NCBI GenBank assembly: GCA_018262775.1
Contig: JADFDU010000044.1
Coordinates: 62,001 to 126,000, forward strand
DNA: 64,000 nt
Source of the DNA: Rhodocyclaceae bacterium
Lineage (GTDB): Bacteria; Pseudomonadota; Gammaproteobacteria; Burkholderiales; Rhodocyclaceae
Direction: 5' to 3'
Shown: one piece after another, positions 1-7,688 of the stretch
Layout of the letters: every line of letters begins with the position of its first letter
Numbering within the stretch: the stretch's first letter is position 1
Translations under genes and position numbers: made by a program
The notes under the pieces: generated by a model
What the model was told of the DNA's origin: nothing
Database searches by the model: none
Seen by the model: only the letters and a program-made list of their open reading frames with translations

Positions 1-1
1 C

Positions 2-733
2 ATCTCCGAAGCGGTCGAGGAGGCAGCCTCGCGCAAGGACACCAATTATTCCCTGGGCTCGGTGCTGAACCACGTTTGCCTGCACCAGACGGTGATCGGC
101 CTGGAAGCCAAGAAGCAGTTCGAGAAGGTTGGCGATTATCCCGACATGGTGTTCGCCTGCTGCGGTGGCGGCTCCAACTTTGCCGGCACCGCCTTCCCCT
201 TCCTTGCCGACAAGGCGGCGGGCAAGAAGGTGCGCCTGGTGGCGGCCGAGCCGAGTTCCTGCCCGAGTCTGACCAAGGGTGTCTATGCCTACGATTTCGG
301 CGATGTCTCCGGCTATACGCCGATGATGAAGATGTACACCCTCGGTCATGACTTCATGCCGCCCTCGATCCATGCCGGCGGCCTGCGCTATCACGGCGAT
401 TCGCCGCTGGTGTGCCAGCTTTACAACGAGGGCCTGATCGAGGCGGTGGCCGTGCCGCAGATCGCCACCTTCGAAGCCGGCGTGCAGTTCGCCCGCGCCG
501 AAGGCATCATCCCGGCGCCCGAGTCGAATCACGCCATCCGTGCCTGCATCGACGAGGCGCTGCGCTGCAAGCAGACCGGCGAGGCGAAAACGTTGTTCTT
601 CAACCTCTCGGGCCACGGCCATTTCGACATGGCCTCCTACGACAAGTACTTCGCCGGCGAACTGGTCGATTACGACTATCCGGAAGAAGCGGTCAAGGAA
701 GCCCTCAAGCGTCTGCCCAAGATCGCCGCCTAA
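2..733 (+). CDS. TrpB-like PLP-dependent enzyme (tryptophan synthase beta chain type 2), 5' end outside window
   Basis: The reading frame is open from base 2, so only the C-terminal part (about 243 residues) is present and the real start lies upstream. The glycine-rich phosphate-binding stretch [10 protein letters not shown] and the C-terminal segment NLSGHGHFD are typical of the TrpB2 branch of fold-type II PLP enzymes, which condense indole with serine or O-phosphoserine. No trpA is nearby, which fits a stand-alone TrpB2. The family is clear; the physiological role, whether tryptophan synthesis or indole salvage, cannot be read from this fragment. A membrane-anchored SPOR protein follows after 18 bases on the same strand. 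Confidence 0.85.
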   Translation: MSEAVEEAASRKDTNYSLGSVLNHVCLHQTVIGLEAKKQFEKVGDYPDMVFACCGGGSNFAGTAFPFLADKAAGKKVRLVAAEPSSCPSLTKGVYAYDFGDVSGYTPMMKMYTLGHDFMPPSIHAGGLRYHGDSPLVCQLYNEGLIEAVAVPQIATFEAGVQFARAEGIIPAPESNHAIRACIDEALRCKQTGEAKTLFFNLSGHGHFDMASYDKYFAGELVDYDYPEEAVKEALKRLPKIAA

Positions 734-751
734 GCGGTCTGAAGCAGCAGC

Positions 752-1411
752 ATGCAGGTCCTGCGCACCTTTTTTTTCCTGCTGGTGCTCGGGAACCTGC
801 TGCTGTTCGTCTGGGACCAGGGGTATTTCGGCAAGGCGGGCAGCGGGGGGGAGAGCGAACGGCTGAGTGCGCAGATCGACCCCGACAGGGTGCGTATCGC
901 TGGCAAGGGCGCGCCACCTGCCGCGGCGCTGGAGCCGTCCCGCGAGGTTTGCCGCGCGCTGACAGGACTTGAACGCGAGGCGGCCGACAAGCTTGCCGCA
1001 CTGCTTTCCGGCCGTGAAGCGCAACTCCGGATCGAGCAGCGTCCGCATTTGGGGCCGCAGTCCTGGTGGTTGCATATCCCGCCTTCCGCCAATGGCGCGC
1101 AGGCCGAGAAGAAGGCTGCCGAACTCACCCGGCTGGGCGTCAAGGATTTCTTCATCGTGCGCGAGAGCGGCCCCAATCAGTACGCCATCTCGCTCGGCCT
1201 GTACAAAAGCGAAGAAAGTGCGAAAGCCTATCTCGACGTCCTGCAAAAGAAGAAAGTGAAATCGGCGCGCATCCAGGTCCGCGAAGCCGCCGGCGACAAG
1301 ATCGTCGTCGAAGTGCGCGGCAACGCGGAGCAACTGGCGAAGGCGATGGCCGACCTGCCACCGGAATTCGCTTCCGTGCCGAAAGCCGAGTGCGCGGCCG
1401 CCAAGCCATGA
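752..1411 (+). CDS. membrane-anchored SPOR-domain protein
   Basis: 219 residues. An N-terminal hydrophobic segment (about residues 5-22) anchors the protein, followed by a low-complexity linker and a C-terminal SPOR-like domain (about residues 105-190), recognisable by the pattern from WWLHIPP through SLGLYKSEESAKAYLDVL to the end of a beta strand. SPOR domains bind denuded peptidoglycan glycan strands, so a role at the cell envelope or septum is likely. The stop codon overlaps the coaE start in an ATGA arrangement, so the two genes are translationally coupled. No enzyme motif is visible; the specific function is unknown. Confidence 0.7.
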   Translation: MQVLRTFFFLLVLGNLLLFVWDQGYFGKAGSGGESERLSAQIDPDRVRIAGKGAPPAAALEPSREVCRALTGLEREAADKLAALLSGREAQLRIEQRPHLGPQSWWLHIPPSANGAQAEKKAAELTRLGVKDFFIVRESGPNQYAISLGLYKSEESAKAYLDVLQKKKVKSARIQVREAAGDKIVVEVRGNAEQLAKAMADLPPEFASVPKAECAAAKP

Positions 1412-2013
1412 GCTTCATTGTCGGCCTGACCGGCGGCATCGGCAGCGGCAAGAGCGCGGCGGCCGATCTTTTCGGTGAACTCGGCGCAACCGTCGTGGAC
1501 ACCGATGCCATCGCCCATGAACTGACGGCACCGGGCGGGGCGGCCATTGGTGCCATACGCGCGGCCTTCGGTGCGGACGTCATCGCAGCGAATAGTGCGC
1601 TCGATCGTGCCGCCATGCGCCGCAGGGTCTTCGCCGATGCGCAGGTGAAAGCCCGCCTGGAAGGTATACTGCATCCCATGATCGGCGATGAAGCCGACCG
1701 ACGCTGCGCCGCATCGCGCGCGCCGTATGTCGTCCTCGTGGTGCCCCTGCTGGTCGAATCCGGCGGCTACCGCAGCCGTGTGCAGCGCGTAGTGGTGGTC
1801 GACTGCCCTGAAGAGGTGCAGGTGGCGCGCGTCATGTCGCGTAGCGGTCTCTCCGCGGAAGAAGCCCGCGCCATCATGGCGGCGCAGGTCGACCGGGCAC
1901 AGCGTCTGGCCGTGGCGGACGATGTCATCGACAACTGCGGCGCGCTGGCGGCGCTGCGTCCGCAGGTCGAGGCGCTGCACCGGAAATATCTGGAAATGAC
2001 CGCAGTTTCATAG
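1408..2013 (+). CDS. coaE: dephospho-CoA kinase
   Basis: 201 residues, the usual CoaE length. It phosphorylates the 3'-hydroxyl of dephospho-CoA, the last step of coenzyme A synthesis, in the cytoplasm. The P-loop GLTGGIGSGKS starts at residue 6, followed by the typical VVDTDAIAHEL and, later, VVVVDCPEEVQVARVMSR. The reading frame is open further upstream, but the ATG at 1408 is directly followed by the conserved N-terminus and overlaps the preceding stop, so it is the chosen start. The order coaE-zapD-yacG is a standard proteobacterial cluster; here the usual upstream pilBCD genes are replaced by a SPOR protein and a trpB-like gene. Confidence 0.95.
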   Translation: MSFIVGLTGGIGSGKSAAADLFGELGATVVDTDAIAHELTAPGGAAIGAIRAAFGADVIAANSALDRAAMRRRVFADAQVKARLEGILHPMIGDEADRRCAASRAPYVVLVVPLLVESGGYRSRVQRVVVVDCPEEVQVARVMSRSGLSAEEARAIMAAQVDRAQRLAVADDVIDNCGALAALRPQVEALHRKYLEMTAVS

Positions 2014-2100
2014 GTTTCCGGGTGGTTCTTGTTGTACTTTGTCGGGGAATAGGTCAGAATTGGCCGAATTGACTCCACGGCATCCACGGCACAGCGCGGC

Positions 2101-2856
2101 GTGATTACCTACGAATATCCTCTCAACGAGCGCATTCGCACACTGCTGCGGTTGGAGGACCTGTTCGACAAGACGGGGCACTTCATTGGCAGCGACGGTG
2201 CCCAGGAGCACCACATTGCCCTGGTGACGCTATTCGAAATCCTCGATGTTGCCGGCCGCGCCGACCTCAAGTTCGATCTCGTGCAGGAACTCGAGCGGCA
2301 GCGGCAGATCCTCCTGTCCTTCCGCAACAATCCAGACATTTCCGAAACGGCGCTCTCCGGCGCGCTCTACGAGATCGAGCAGGCGAGCGCCGCATTGCTC
2401 AACATGCAGGGCAAGATCGGCCACTACCTGCGCGAGAACGACTGGCTGATGAGTATCAAGAGCCGTGCCTCGATCCCGGGTGGCGTCTGCGAATTCGACC
2501 TGCCCTCGTACCACTATTGGCTGCATCGCGATGTCGCCGCGCGCCAGCGTGACCTGGCCGGCTGGCTCAGTCCGATGCTGCCGATCCGCGACGGCCTGTC
2601 CATAGTGCTGCGCCTGCTGCGCGCCTCCGGCCGCCAGGAAGAACAGGTTGCGCAACATGGCGCCTACCAACTCATGCTCGGTGGCCGCACGGCGCAGATG
2701 GTGCGCCTGCGCGTCCGCCGCAACGAGCCCTACGTGCCCGAAATCAGCGCCAACAAATACGCCCTCAACGTCCGCTTCACCACGCCCGGCACAGATGCGC
2801 GTCCGCGCCAGGCCGACAGCGACGTCGTCTTCGAGATGACTTTCTGCAACCTGTAG
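2101..2856 (+). CDS. zapD: cell division protein ZapD
   Basis: 251 residues beginning with the family signature [19 protein letters not shown], initiated by GTG at 2101. ZapD (formerly YacF/DUF1342) is a cytoplasmic FtsZ-binding protein that bundles protofilaments at the Z-ring. The predominantly helical N-terminal half and the beta-rich C-terminal half ending [10 protein letters not shown] match the family layout. It lies 87 bases downstream of coaE and 19 bases upstream of yacG on the same strand, the conserved order in beta- and gammaproteobacteria. Confidence 0.95.
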   Translation: MITYEYPLNERIRTLLRLEDLFDKTGHFIGSDGAQEHHIALVTLFEILDVAGRADLKFDLVQELERQRQILLSFRNNPDISETALSGALYEIEQASAALLNMQGKIGHYLRENDWLMSIKSRASIPGGVCEFDLPSYHYWLHRDVAARQRDLAGWLSPMLPIRDGLSIVLRLLRASGRQEEQVAQHGAYQLMLGGRTAQMVRLRVRRNEPYVPEISANKYALNVRFTTPGTDARPRQADSDVVFEMTFCNL

Positions 2857-2875
2857 GTTTCGTTCCGACGGATTC

Positions 2876-3061
2876 GTGAAAGAGACACCCGTACCGCGCG
2901 TCGTCACTTGCCGCACCTGCGGCAAGCCGGTGGCGTGGATTCCCGAGAATACCTACCGGCCTTTCTGTTCCGAGCGCTGCCGCAGCATCGATCTCGGCGC
3001 CTGGGCGGCGGAGGAGTACCGCGTGCCCGAGCAGAGCAAGCCGCTCCCGGACGAGCAGTAA
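2876..3061 (+). CDS. yacG: DNA gyrase inhibitor YacG (zinc-binding)
   Basis: 61 residues, GTG start. Four cysteines form the single zinc site: CRTC at residues 12-15, then CSERC at about residues 31-35. YacG binds GyrB and blocks DNA binding by gyrase in characterised homologues. The acidic C-terminal tail is typical. The gene is the last of the coaE-zapD-yacG set and converges with the Nudix fusion gene, with one base between the stop codons. Confidence 0.93.
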   Translation: MKETPVPRVVTCRTCGKPVAWIPENTYRPFCSERCRSIDLGAWAAEEYRVPEQSKPLPDEQ

Positions 3062-3062
3062 A

Positions 3063-3998
3063 TCAGCTCCACGCCGCACGGATGGCGGCGACGCCGTGCG
3101 CGCCCGCCTGTTGCGCCGTCTCCAGGTCTTCCCGCTGCAGGCCGCCGAGGGCGAACACCGGCAAAGACATGTTTTCCAGCAGTTGCGTGAAGCGTTCCCA
3201 GCCGAGGCCGTGGATGTCGGGATGGCTCAGGGTTTCGCGCACCGTTCCCAGCACCGCGAAATCCAGTTCCAGCGCGGCGGCACGCGCCAGTTCTGGCGCG
3301 TTGTGGCAGGACGCCGCTACCAGCGGCAGTTCGGGCCGCACCTGCATTTGCATCAGTTGCACGCTGGGCAGGTGCACGCCGTCGGCGCCGACATGCCGCG
3401 CCAGGGCGATATCGGCATTTACCAGCACGCGCGCGCCGCAGGCATGTGCCAGGCGCGTCGCCTCGCGCGCGAACACCTCGCGTTTTTCCGCCGTCAAATG
3501 CGGCTCGCGAATCTGCAGCAGGCGCAGGCCACCGGCCAGCGCGCGCTCCAGCAGTTTCAGCTGTACCTTGACGCCGATTTTGCCGGCATGAGTGATGGCG
3601 TAGACATCCGGCAAAGTCAGTCCCCGCAGTACGGCGAGGTTGGCCGGCAACAGCGGAGAAACATCGACGTTGTCGGCGCGCCGCCACGCCAGCGCCGAAT
3701 GATGGATGTCGCGGATCTCGCCGTGCCAGCCGCTGACGCGGAAGAAATGCAGCCGCACATGGGCGTGCGGATAGACGAACTCGCGCGTAATCCACGGCGT
3801 GTAGCGATCCGCCTCGATGCCGAGCTCTTCATGCAGCTCGCGCACCAGCGCCTGTGCCGCGGTCTCGCCCGGCTCGATCTTGCCGCCGGGAAACTCCCAG
3901 TAGCCGGCGTAGGGCTTGCCTTCGGGGCGCTGGCCCAGTAGAAAGCTGCCGTCGGGCTGCAGGATGACGGCAGCAGCGGCTTCAACGATTTTGGTCAT
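3063..3998 (-). CDS. Nudix hydrolase fused to a thiamine-phosphate-synthase-like domain
   Basis: 311 residues. Residues 1-130 are a MutT-type Nudix hydrolase with a full Nudix box from GGKIEPGE to RELHEELGI, expected to hydrolyse 8-oxo-dGTP or a related nucleotide. Residues about 135-311 resemble thiamine phosphate synthase (ThiE/TenI). In that half several ThiE catalytic positions are altered: the usual QxRxK is QIREP, the IND(R) segment is VNADIA, and GVHLGQ is GVHLPS. This fused arrangement is known in proteobacteria. A sanitising Nudix function is likely; ThiE activity is doubtful. Upstream, a palindromic heptamer repeat separates it from the DUF815 gene. Confidence 0.88.
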   Translation of the reverse strand: MTKIVEAAAAVILQPDGSFLLGQRPEGKPYAGYWEFPGGKIEPGETAAQALVRELHEELGIEADRYTPWITREFVYPHAHVRLHFFRVSGWHGEIRDIHHSALAWRRADNVDVSPLLPANLAVLRGLTLPDVYAITHAGKIGVKVQLKLLERALAGGLRLLQIREPHLTAEKREVFAREATRLAHACGARVLVNADIALARHVGADGVHLPSVQLMQMQVRPELPLVAASCHNAPELARAAALELDFAVLGTVRETLSHPDIHGLGWERFTQLLENMSLPVFALGGLQREDLETAQQAGAHGVAAIRAAWS

Positions 3999-4014
3999 GG
4001 ATGAAACCTCATTT

Positions 4015-4095
4015 AACGCAAAGAACGCAAAGGACGCGAAGAAACAAGGCTATTTGTTCTCTTTGCGATCTTTGCGTCTTTGCGACCTCTGCGTT
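4015..4095. repeat. inverted cluster of CGCAAAG/CTTTGCG heptamer repeats
   Basis: The left arm carries repeated CGCAAAGA/CGCAAAGG units and the right arm carries CTTTGCG, TCTTTGCG and CTCTGCG units in the opposite orientation, so the segment can form a long imperfect hairpin. It lies between the Nudix fusion and the DUF815 gene and also supplies the last codons and stop of the DUF815 gene. It has the look of a dispersed intergenic element; no second copy is visible in this window. Confidence 0.75.
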
Positions 4096-4964
4096 GAATG
4101 CGGTTCGTCGTGCTGCCCCGCGTAGTCGCGTGCGAACTGCCAGGCGATGCGGCCGCTGCGTGAGCCGCGCATGAGCGCCCACTGCAGTGCCTCCTCACGC
4201 GCCGTGGCAAGGGCGGCATCCGGTACACCGTACTCGCGCAGCCAATGGCTGGCGATGGCGAGGTAGGCATCCTGGTCGAAGGGATAAAAAGACAGCCACA
4301 GTCCGAAACGCTCCGACAGGGATATTTTCTCCTCGATGGTCTCGCCGGGGTGGATCTCGCCGTCGACATGCCTCGTCTCCAGGTTCTCCTGCATGTACTC
4401 TGGCATCAGGTGGCGGCGGTTCGAGGTGGCGTAGAGCAGTACGTTGTCCGGCGTGCTGGCCACCGAGCCGTCGAGGATGCTCTTCAGCGCCTTGTAGCCG
4501 GGTTCGCTCGCCTCGAAGGACAGGTCGTCACAGAAAATGATGAAGCGCTCCTTGCGCCCGTCGATCAGTTCGACGATGTCGGGCAGGTCGATGAGATCGT
4601 TCTTGTCCACCTCGATCAGGCGCAGTCCCTTTGCAGCGTAGCGGTTGAGCAGCGCCTTCACCAGCGAGCTTTTGCCCGTGCCGCGTGCGCCGGTAAGCAG
4701 CACGTTGTTGGCGCTGTGTCCCTCGACGAACTGGCGTGTGTTGCGCTCGATGCGCTTCTTCTGCTCGTCTACGTTGCGCAAGTCCTGCAGGCGGATGCGG
4801 TGCGGTCGGGCGACCGGCTCCAGATGGCCGCGGCCACCGCGCTTGCGCCAGCGGAAGGCCGTCGAGGCTTTCCAGTCAGGTGCCGCGGCTGCTGCCGGCA
4901 GCAGGGCTTCGACGCGTGCGAGCAGGGCTTCGGCACGCAGGATCAGACGCGAGAGATCATCCAT
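4050..4964 (-). CDS. DUF815-family AAA ATPase
   Basis: 304 residues from the ATG at 4964. The Walker A motif is LLTGARGTGKSSLVKALL, the Walker B-like segment is FIIFCDDLSFE, and a sensor-1-like LYATSNRRHL follows. These mark the DUF815 (YcaO-unrelated, DnaA/AAA-like) ATPase family, whose cellular role is not established. Translation could extend upstream, but that would run through the mltA promoter and start; MDDLSRLIL is the sensible beginning. The extreme C-terminus (about the last 14 residues, rich in R, K, Q) is encoded by the heptamer repeat. It is divergent from mltA with 43 bases between starts. Confidence 0.85.
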   Translation of the reverse strand: MDDLSRLILRAEALLARVEALLPAAAAAPDWKASTAFRWRKRGGRGHLEPVARPHRIRLQDLRNVDEQKKRIERNTRQFVEGHSANNVLLTGARGTGKSSLVKALLNRYAAKGLRLIEVDKNDLIDLPDIVELIDGRKERFIIFCDDLSFEASEPGYKALKSILDGSVASTPDNVLLYATSNRRHLMPEYMQENLETRHVDGEIHPGETIEEKISLSERFGLWLSFYPFDQDAYLAIASHWLREYGVPDAALATAREEALQWALMRGSRSGRIAWQFARDYAGQHDEPHSTQRSQRRKDRKENK

Positions 4965-4970
4965 CTCGAT

Positions 4971-4979
4971 TGTTATACT
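4971..4979 (+). promoter_or_regulatory. extended -10 promoter for mltA
   Basis: TGTTATACT contains a TATACT -10 hexamer with the TGn extension and lies about 29 bases before the mltA ATG. No good -35 is seen 17 bases upstream, which is acceptable for an extended -10 promoter. It falls between the divergent DUF815 and mltA starts. Confidence 0.45.
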
Positions 4980-5007
4980 GGTAAAAGATCCGACTTTAAC
5001 GAAATTC

Positions 5008-6252
5008 ATGCCGACACGCCAACTCGCAACTGCACTTCTTGCAATCCTTGTCCTTGCCGGCTGCGCCACGCAACCCGCGCCCACTGCCGGACCCGGGCCG
5101 GCTCAAGCGATTTGTCCTGCGCCGCAGCCCTGCCCATTGTGTCCATTGTGTCCAGTATGTCCGACCGCCGAACCGCCCATGCCACCCAAACCGCCGGCCA
5201 AGCCGCTGCAGGAAGCGCGCTGGGAGGACATCCCCGGCTGGGGCGAGGACAACCTCGCCGAGGCGCAGGGCGCGCTGCTCGAATCCTGCGCTGCGCTTTC
5301 AAAGCAGCCTGTCTGGCGCGGCGTGTGCGACGCGGCGCGCGCGCTGCCTGCCGAGACCACGGCACTGCGCAGCTTCTTCGAAAGCCGCTTCCGTCCCTGG
5401 CGCGTGACTAACGCAGACGAATCCCGCGAGGGCCTCGTTACTGGCTACTACGAGCCGCTGCTCAAGGGCAGCCGCGAGCGCACGCAACGCTTCCGCCATG
5501 CAATTTATGGCGTGCCCGACGACCTCCTCGTGGTGGATCTCGCGTCGCTTTATCCGGAGTTGAAAAACTACCGCTTGCGCGGCCGCATCGACGGGCGCAA
5601 GGTGGTGCCCTACTGGTCGCGCGCCGAGCTCGCGCAACAGGAGGCGCAGCTTGCCGGCACGGTGCTCTATTGGGTAGCCGATCCGATCGAGCTGTTTTTT
5701 CTCCAGGTACAGGGCTCCGGCCGGCTGGACCTGCCCGACGGCAGCCGCGTGCGTCTCGGCTATGCTGACCAGAATGGATATCCCTATCAATCTATCGGGC
5801 GCTGGCTGGTGGAGCGGGGTGAACTGAAGCTGGAACAGGCCTCCATGCAGGGCATCCAGGCCTGGGCGCGGGCAAACCCGCGGCGCGTGAATGAAATGCT
5901 CAACACCAACCCGAGCTTCGTCTTCTTCCGCGAGTTGCCGGATACGGGCGGCGGGCCGCTCGGCGCACTCGGCGTGCCGCTCACGCCCGGGCGCAGCATC
6001 GCTGTCGACCCGCGCGCCGTGCCGCTCGGCGCACCGGTGTTCCTCGCCACCACCTTTCCCAACAGCGACAAGCCGCTGCGCCGCCTCATGCTGGCGCAGG
6101 ATACCGGCGGCGCCATCAAGGGTGCCGTGCGCGCCGACTTCTTCTGGGGCTTCGGCGCCCAGGCCGGCGCCGAGGCCGGGCGCATGCGGCAGCGGGGCGA
6201 GATGTGGGCGCTGCTACCGAACGGCTACGTGCCGAACAACGCCACGAAGTAG
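5008..6252 (+). CDS. mltA: membrane-bound lytic murein transglycosylase A (lipoprotein)
   Basis: 414 residues. The signal peptide ends in a lipobox LAGC (Cys at about residue 18), so it is an outer-membrane lipoprotein. The MltA barrel includes GYYEPLLKGS, VLYWVADPIELFFLQVQGSGRL and the 3D-domain segment MLAQDTGGAIKGAVRADFFWGFG, which carries the catalytic aspartate region. It cleaves peptidoglycan with 1,6-anhydromuramoyl ends. Between lipobox and barrel is an unusual Cys/Pro repeat (CPLCPLCPVCP, about residues 42-52). The frame is open further upstream, but the lipobox and promoter place the start at 5008. Confidence 0.93.
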   Translation: MPTRQLATALLAILVLAGCATQPAPTAGPGPAQAICPAPQPCPLCPLCPVCPTAEPPMPPKPPAKPLQEARWEDIPGWGEDNLAEAQGALLESCAALSKQPVWRGVCDAARALPAETTALRSFFESRFRPWRVTNADESREGLVTGYYEPLLKGSRERTQRFRHAIYGVPDDLLVVDLASLYPELKNYRLRGRIDGRKVVPYWSRAELAQQEAQLAGTVLYWVADPIELFFLQVQGSGRLDLPDGSRVRLGYADQNGYPYQSIGRWLVERGELKLEQASMQGIQAWARANPRRVNEMLNTNPSFVFFRELPDTGGGPLGALGVPLTPGRSIAVDPRAVPLGAPVFLATTFPNSDKPLRRLMLAQDTGGAIKGAVRADFFWGFGAQAGAEAGRMRQRGEMWALLPNGYVPNNATK

Positions 6253-6271
6253 TGCGCTCCGTTTGAATCGC

Positions 6272-6286
6272 GCACCGAGTGGGTGC
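6272..6286 (+). promoter_or_regulatory. NtrC-type binding site 1
   Basis: GCACC-N5-GGTGC, a perfect palindrome (extended to CGCACC...GGTGCG), matches the NtrC enhancer consensus. It sits about 110 bases upstream of the sigma-54 element for amt and about 32 bases (centre to centre) from site 2, close to three helical turns. Confidence 0.7.
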
Positions 6287-6303
6287 GCGGCGGACAGGCC
6301 GCC

Positions 6304-6318
6304 GCACTGCAATGGTGC
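6304..6318 (+). promoter_or_regulatory. NtrC-type binding site 2
   Basis: GCAC-TGCAA-TGGTGC fits the published enterobacterial NtrC consensus GCAC-N5-TGGTGC exactly. Together with site 1 it forms a paired enhancer in the mltA-amt intergenic region. Confidence 0.72.
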
Positions 6319-6381
6319 GGCGCATTGCACGGGCTGACGCTAATCCACTGATTCGACGTTCCAATCGCGTTTCAATCGTTC

Positions 6382-6397
6382 TGGAACGGATATTGCA
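6382..6397 (+). promoter_or_regulatory. sigma-54 (RpoN) promoter of amt
   Basis: TGGAACGGATATTGCA has GG at 6383-6384 and GC at 6395-6396 separated by exactly ten bases, as required for -24/-12 promoters. The predicted start near 6408 leaves a short leader before the ATG at 6431. With the two upstream NtrC sites this is a textbook nitrogen-limitation promoter. Confidence 0.78.
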
Positions 6398-6430
6398 CTT
6401 GTTGTGCTCAATTTATCTCTGGAGCGCACC

Positions 6431-7636
6431 ATGGAGTCCAATGCGGTCACGTCCGCCGACGTCCTTTTCGTCCTGCTCGGCGCCATCATGATCCTGGCCA
6501 TGCACGCCGGTTTCGCCTTCCTCGAACTCGGTACAGTGCGCAGGAAGAACCAGGTGAACGCCCTGGTGAAGATCATGGTGGATTTCGCCGTCTCCACCAT
6601 TGCCTATTTCTTCATCGGCTACGGCATCGCCTACGGCGTGCATTTCTTCGCCGGCGCGGAGACACTGGCGCAGAAGAATGGTTACAGCCTGGTGAAGTTT
6701 TTCTTCCTGCTTACCTTTGCCGCGGCCATTCCCGCCATCGTCTCCGGCGGCATCGCCGAGCGCGCGAAATTCAACCCGCAGATCGCCGCGACCTTCCTCC
6801 TCGTCGGCTTCGTCTACCCCTTCTTCGAGGGCATCGCCTGGAACCAGGCCTACGGCATCCAGGCCTGGCTGAAAGCCGCCTTCGGCGAGGAATTCCACGA
6901 CTTCGCCGGCTCCGTGGTGGTGCATGCCATGGGCGGCTGGATCGGGCTGGTGGCCGTGCTCATGCTCGGCGCGCGGCGCGGCCGCTACCACAAGGACGGC
7001 GGCATTTCGGCGCATCCACCCTCGAGCATCCCCTTCCTCGCGCTCGGCGCCTGGGTGCTCACCGTCGGCTGGTTCGGCTTCAACGTCATGAGCGCACAGA
7101 TGCTCGACAAGATCAGCGGTCTGGTGGTGATGAACTCTCTCATGGCGATGGTGGGCGGCACGCTGGCTGCGCTGATTGCCGGCAAGAACGACCCGGGCTT
7201 TGTGCATAACGGCCCGCTTGCCGGGCTGGTGGCGGTATGCGCCGGCTCGGATATCATGCACCCGCTCGGCGCCCTCGCAACCGGCGCCGTGGCCGGCGCA
7301 TCGTTCGTCTACCTCTTCACCCTGACGCAGAACCGCTGGAAGATCGACGACGTGCTCGGCGTGTGGCCGCTGCACGGCCTGTGCGGCGCCTGGGGTGGCA
7401 TTGCCGCCGGCATCTTCGGTGCCAAGGCGCTGGGCGGCATGGGCGGTGTCGCCTTCATGTCGCAACTGACCGGCACACTGCTCGGCATTGCGATCGCCGT
7501 CCTGGGGAGCCTGACTGTCTACGGCCTGCTGAAGAAAGCCTTCGGCCTGCGCCTCGACGCCGAGGCGGAATTCAACGGCGCCGATCTGTCCATCCACAAA
7601 ATCTCCTCGACTGCGGAGCGTGAGACGTTGTGGTAA
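6431..7636 (+). CDS. amt: ammonium transporter (Amt family)
   Basis: 401 residues, about eleven membrane segments. It moves ammonium/ammonia across the inner membrane. Family motifs include FLELGTVRRKNQVN near the N-terminus, FFEGIAWNQ, VVHAMGGWIGLVAV (first pore histidine region), GWFGFNV, ALIAGKNDP and LHGLCGAWGGIAAGIFG (second pore histidine region). The start at 6431 is preceded by a GGAG ribosome site; an in-frame GTG at 6404 would precede the predicted transcription start. No glnK is adjacent, unlike the common glnK-amtB pair. Expression is predicted to be NtrC/RpoN dependent. It converges with the GH15 gene. Confidence 0.93.
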   Translation: MESNAVTSADVLFVLLGAIMILAMHAGFAFLELGTVRRKNQVNALVKIMVDFAVSTIAYFFIGYGIAYGVHFFAGAETLAQKNGYSLVKFFFLLTFAAAIPAIVSGGIAERAKFNPQIAATFLLVGFVYPFFEGIAWNQAYGIQAWLKAAFGEEFHDFAGSVVVHAMGGWIGLVAVLMLGARRGRYHKDGGISAHPPSSIPFLALGAWVLTVGWFGFNVMSAQMLDKISGLVVMNSLMAMVGGTLAALIAGKNDPGFVHNGPLAGLVAVCAGSDIMHPLGALATGAVAGASFVYLFTLTQNRWKIDDVLGVWPLHGLCGAWGGIAAGIFGAKALGGMGGVAFMSQLTGTLLGIAIAVLGSLTVYGLLKKAFGLRLDAEAEFNGADLSIHKISSTAERETLW

Positions 7637-7688
7637 ATGGTGATAAGGAACGATAAGGCCTGTCGGAAGAATTGTTGCGGCACGCAAT

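Noticed and set aside
4645-5007. Upstream in-frame extension of mltA
   Set aside because: It would be antisense to the DUF815 ATPase and would bury the lipoprotein signal peptide.
6413-7687. 424-residue minus-strand open frame
   Set aside because: Antisense to the ammonium transporter; no recognisable motifs.
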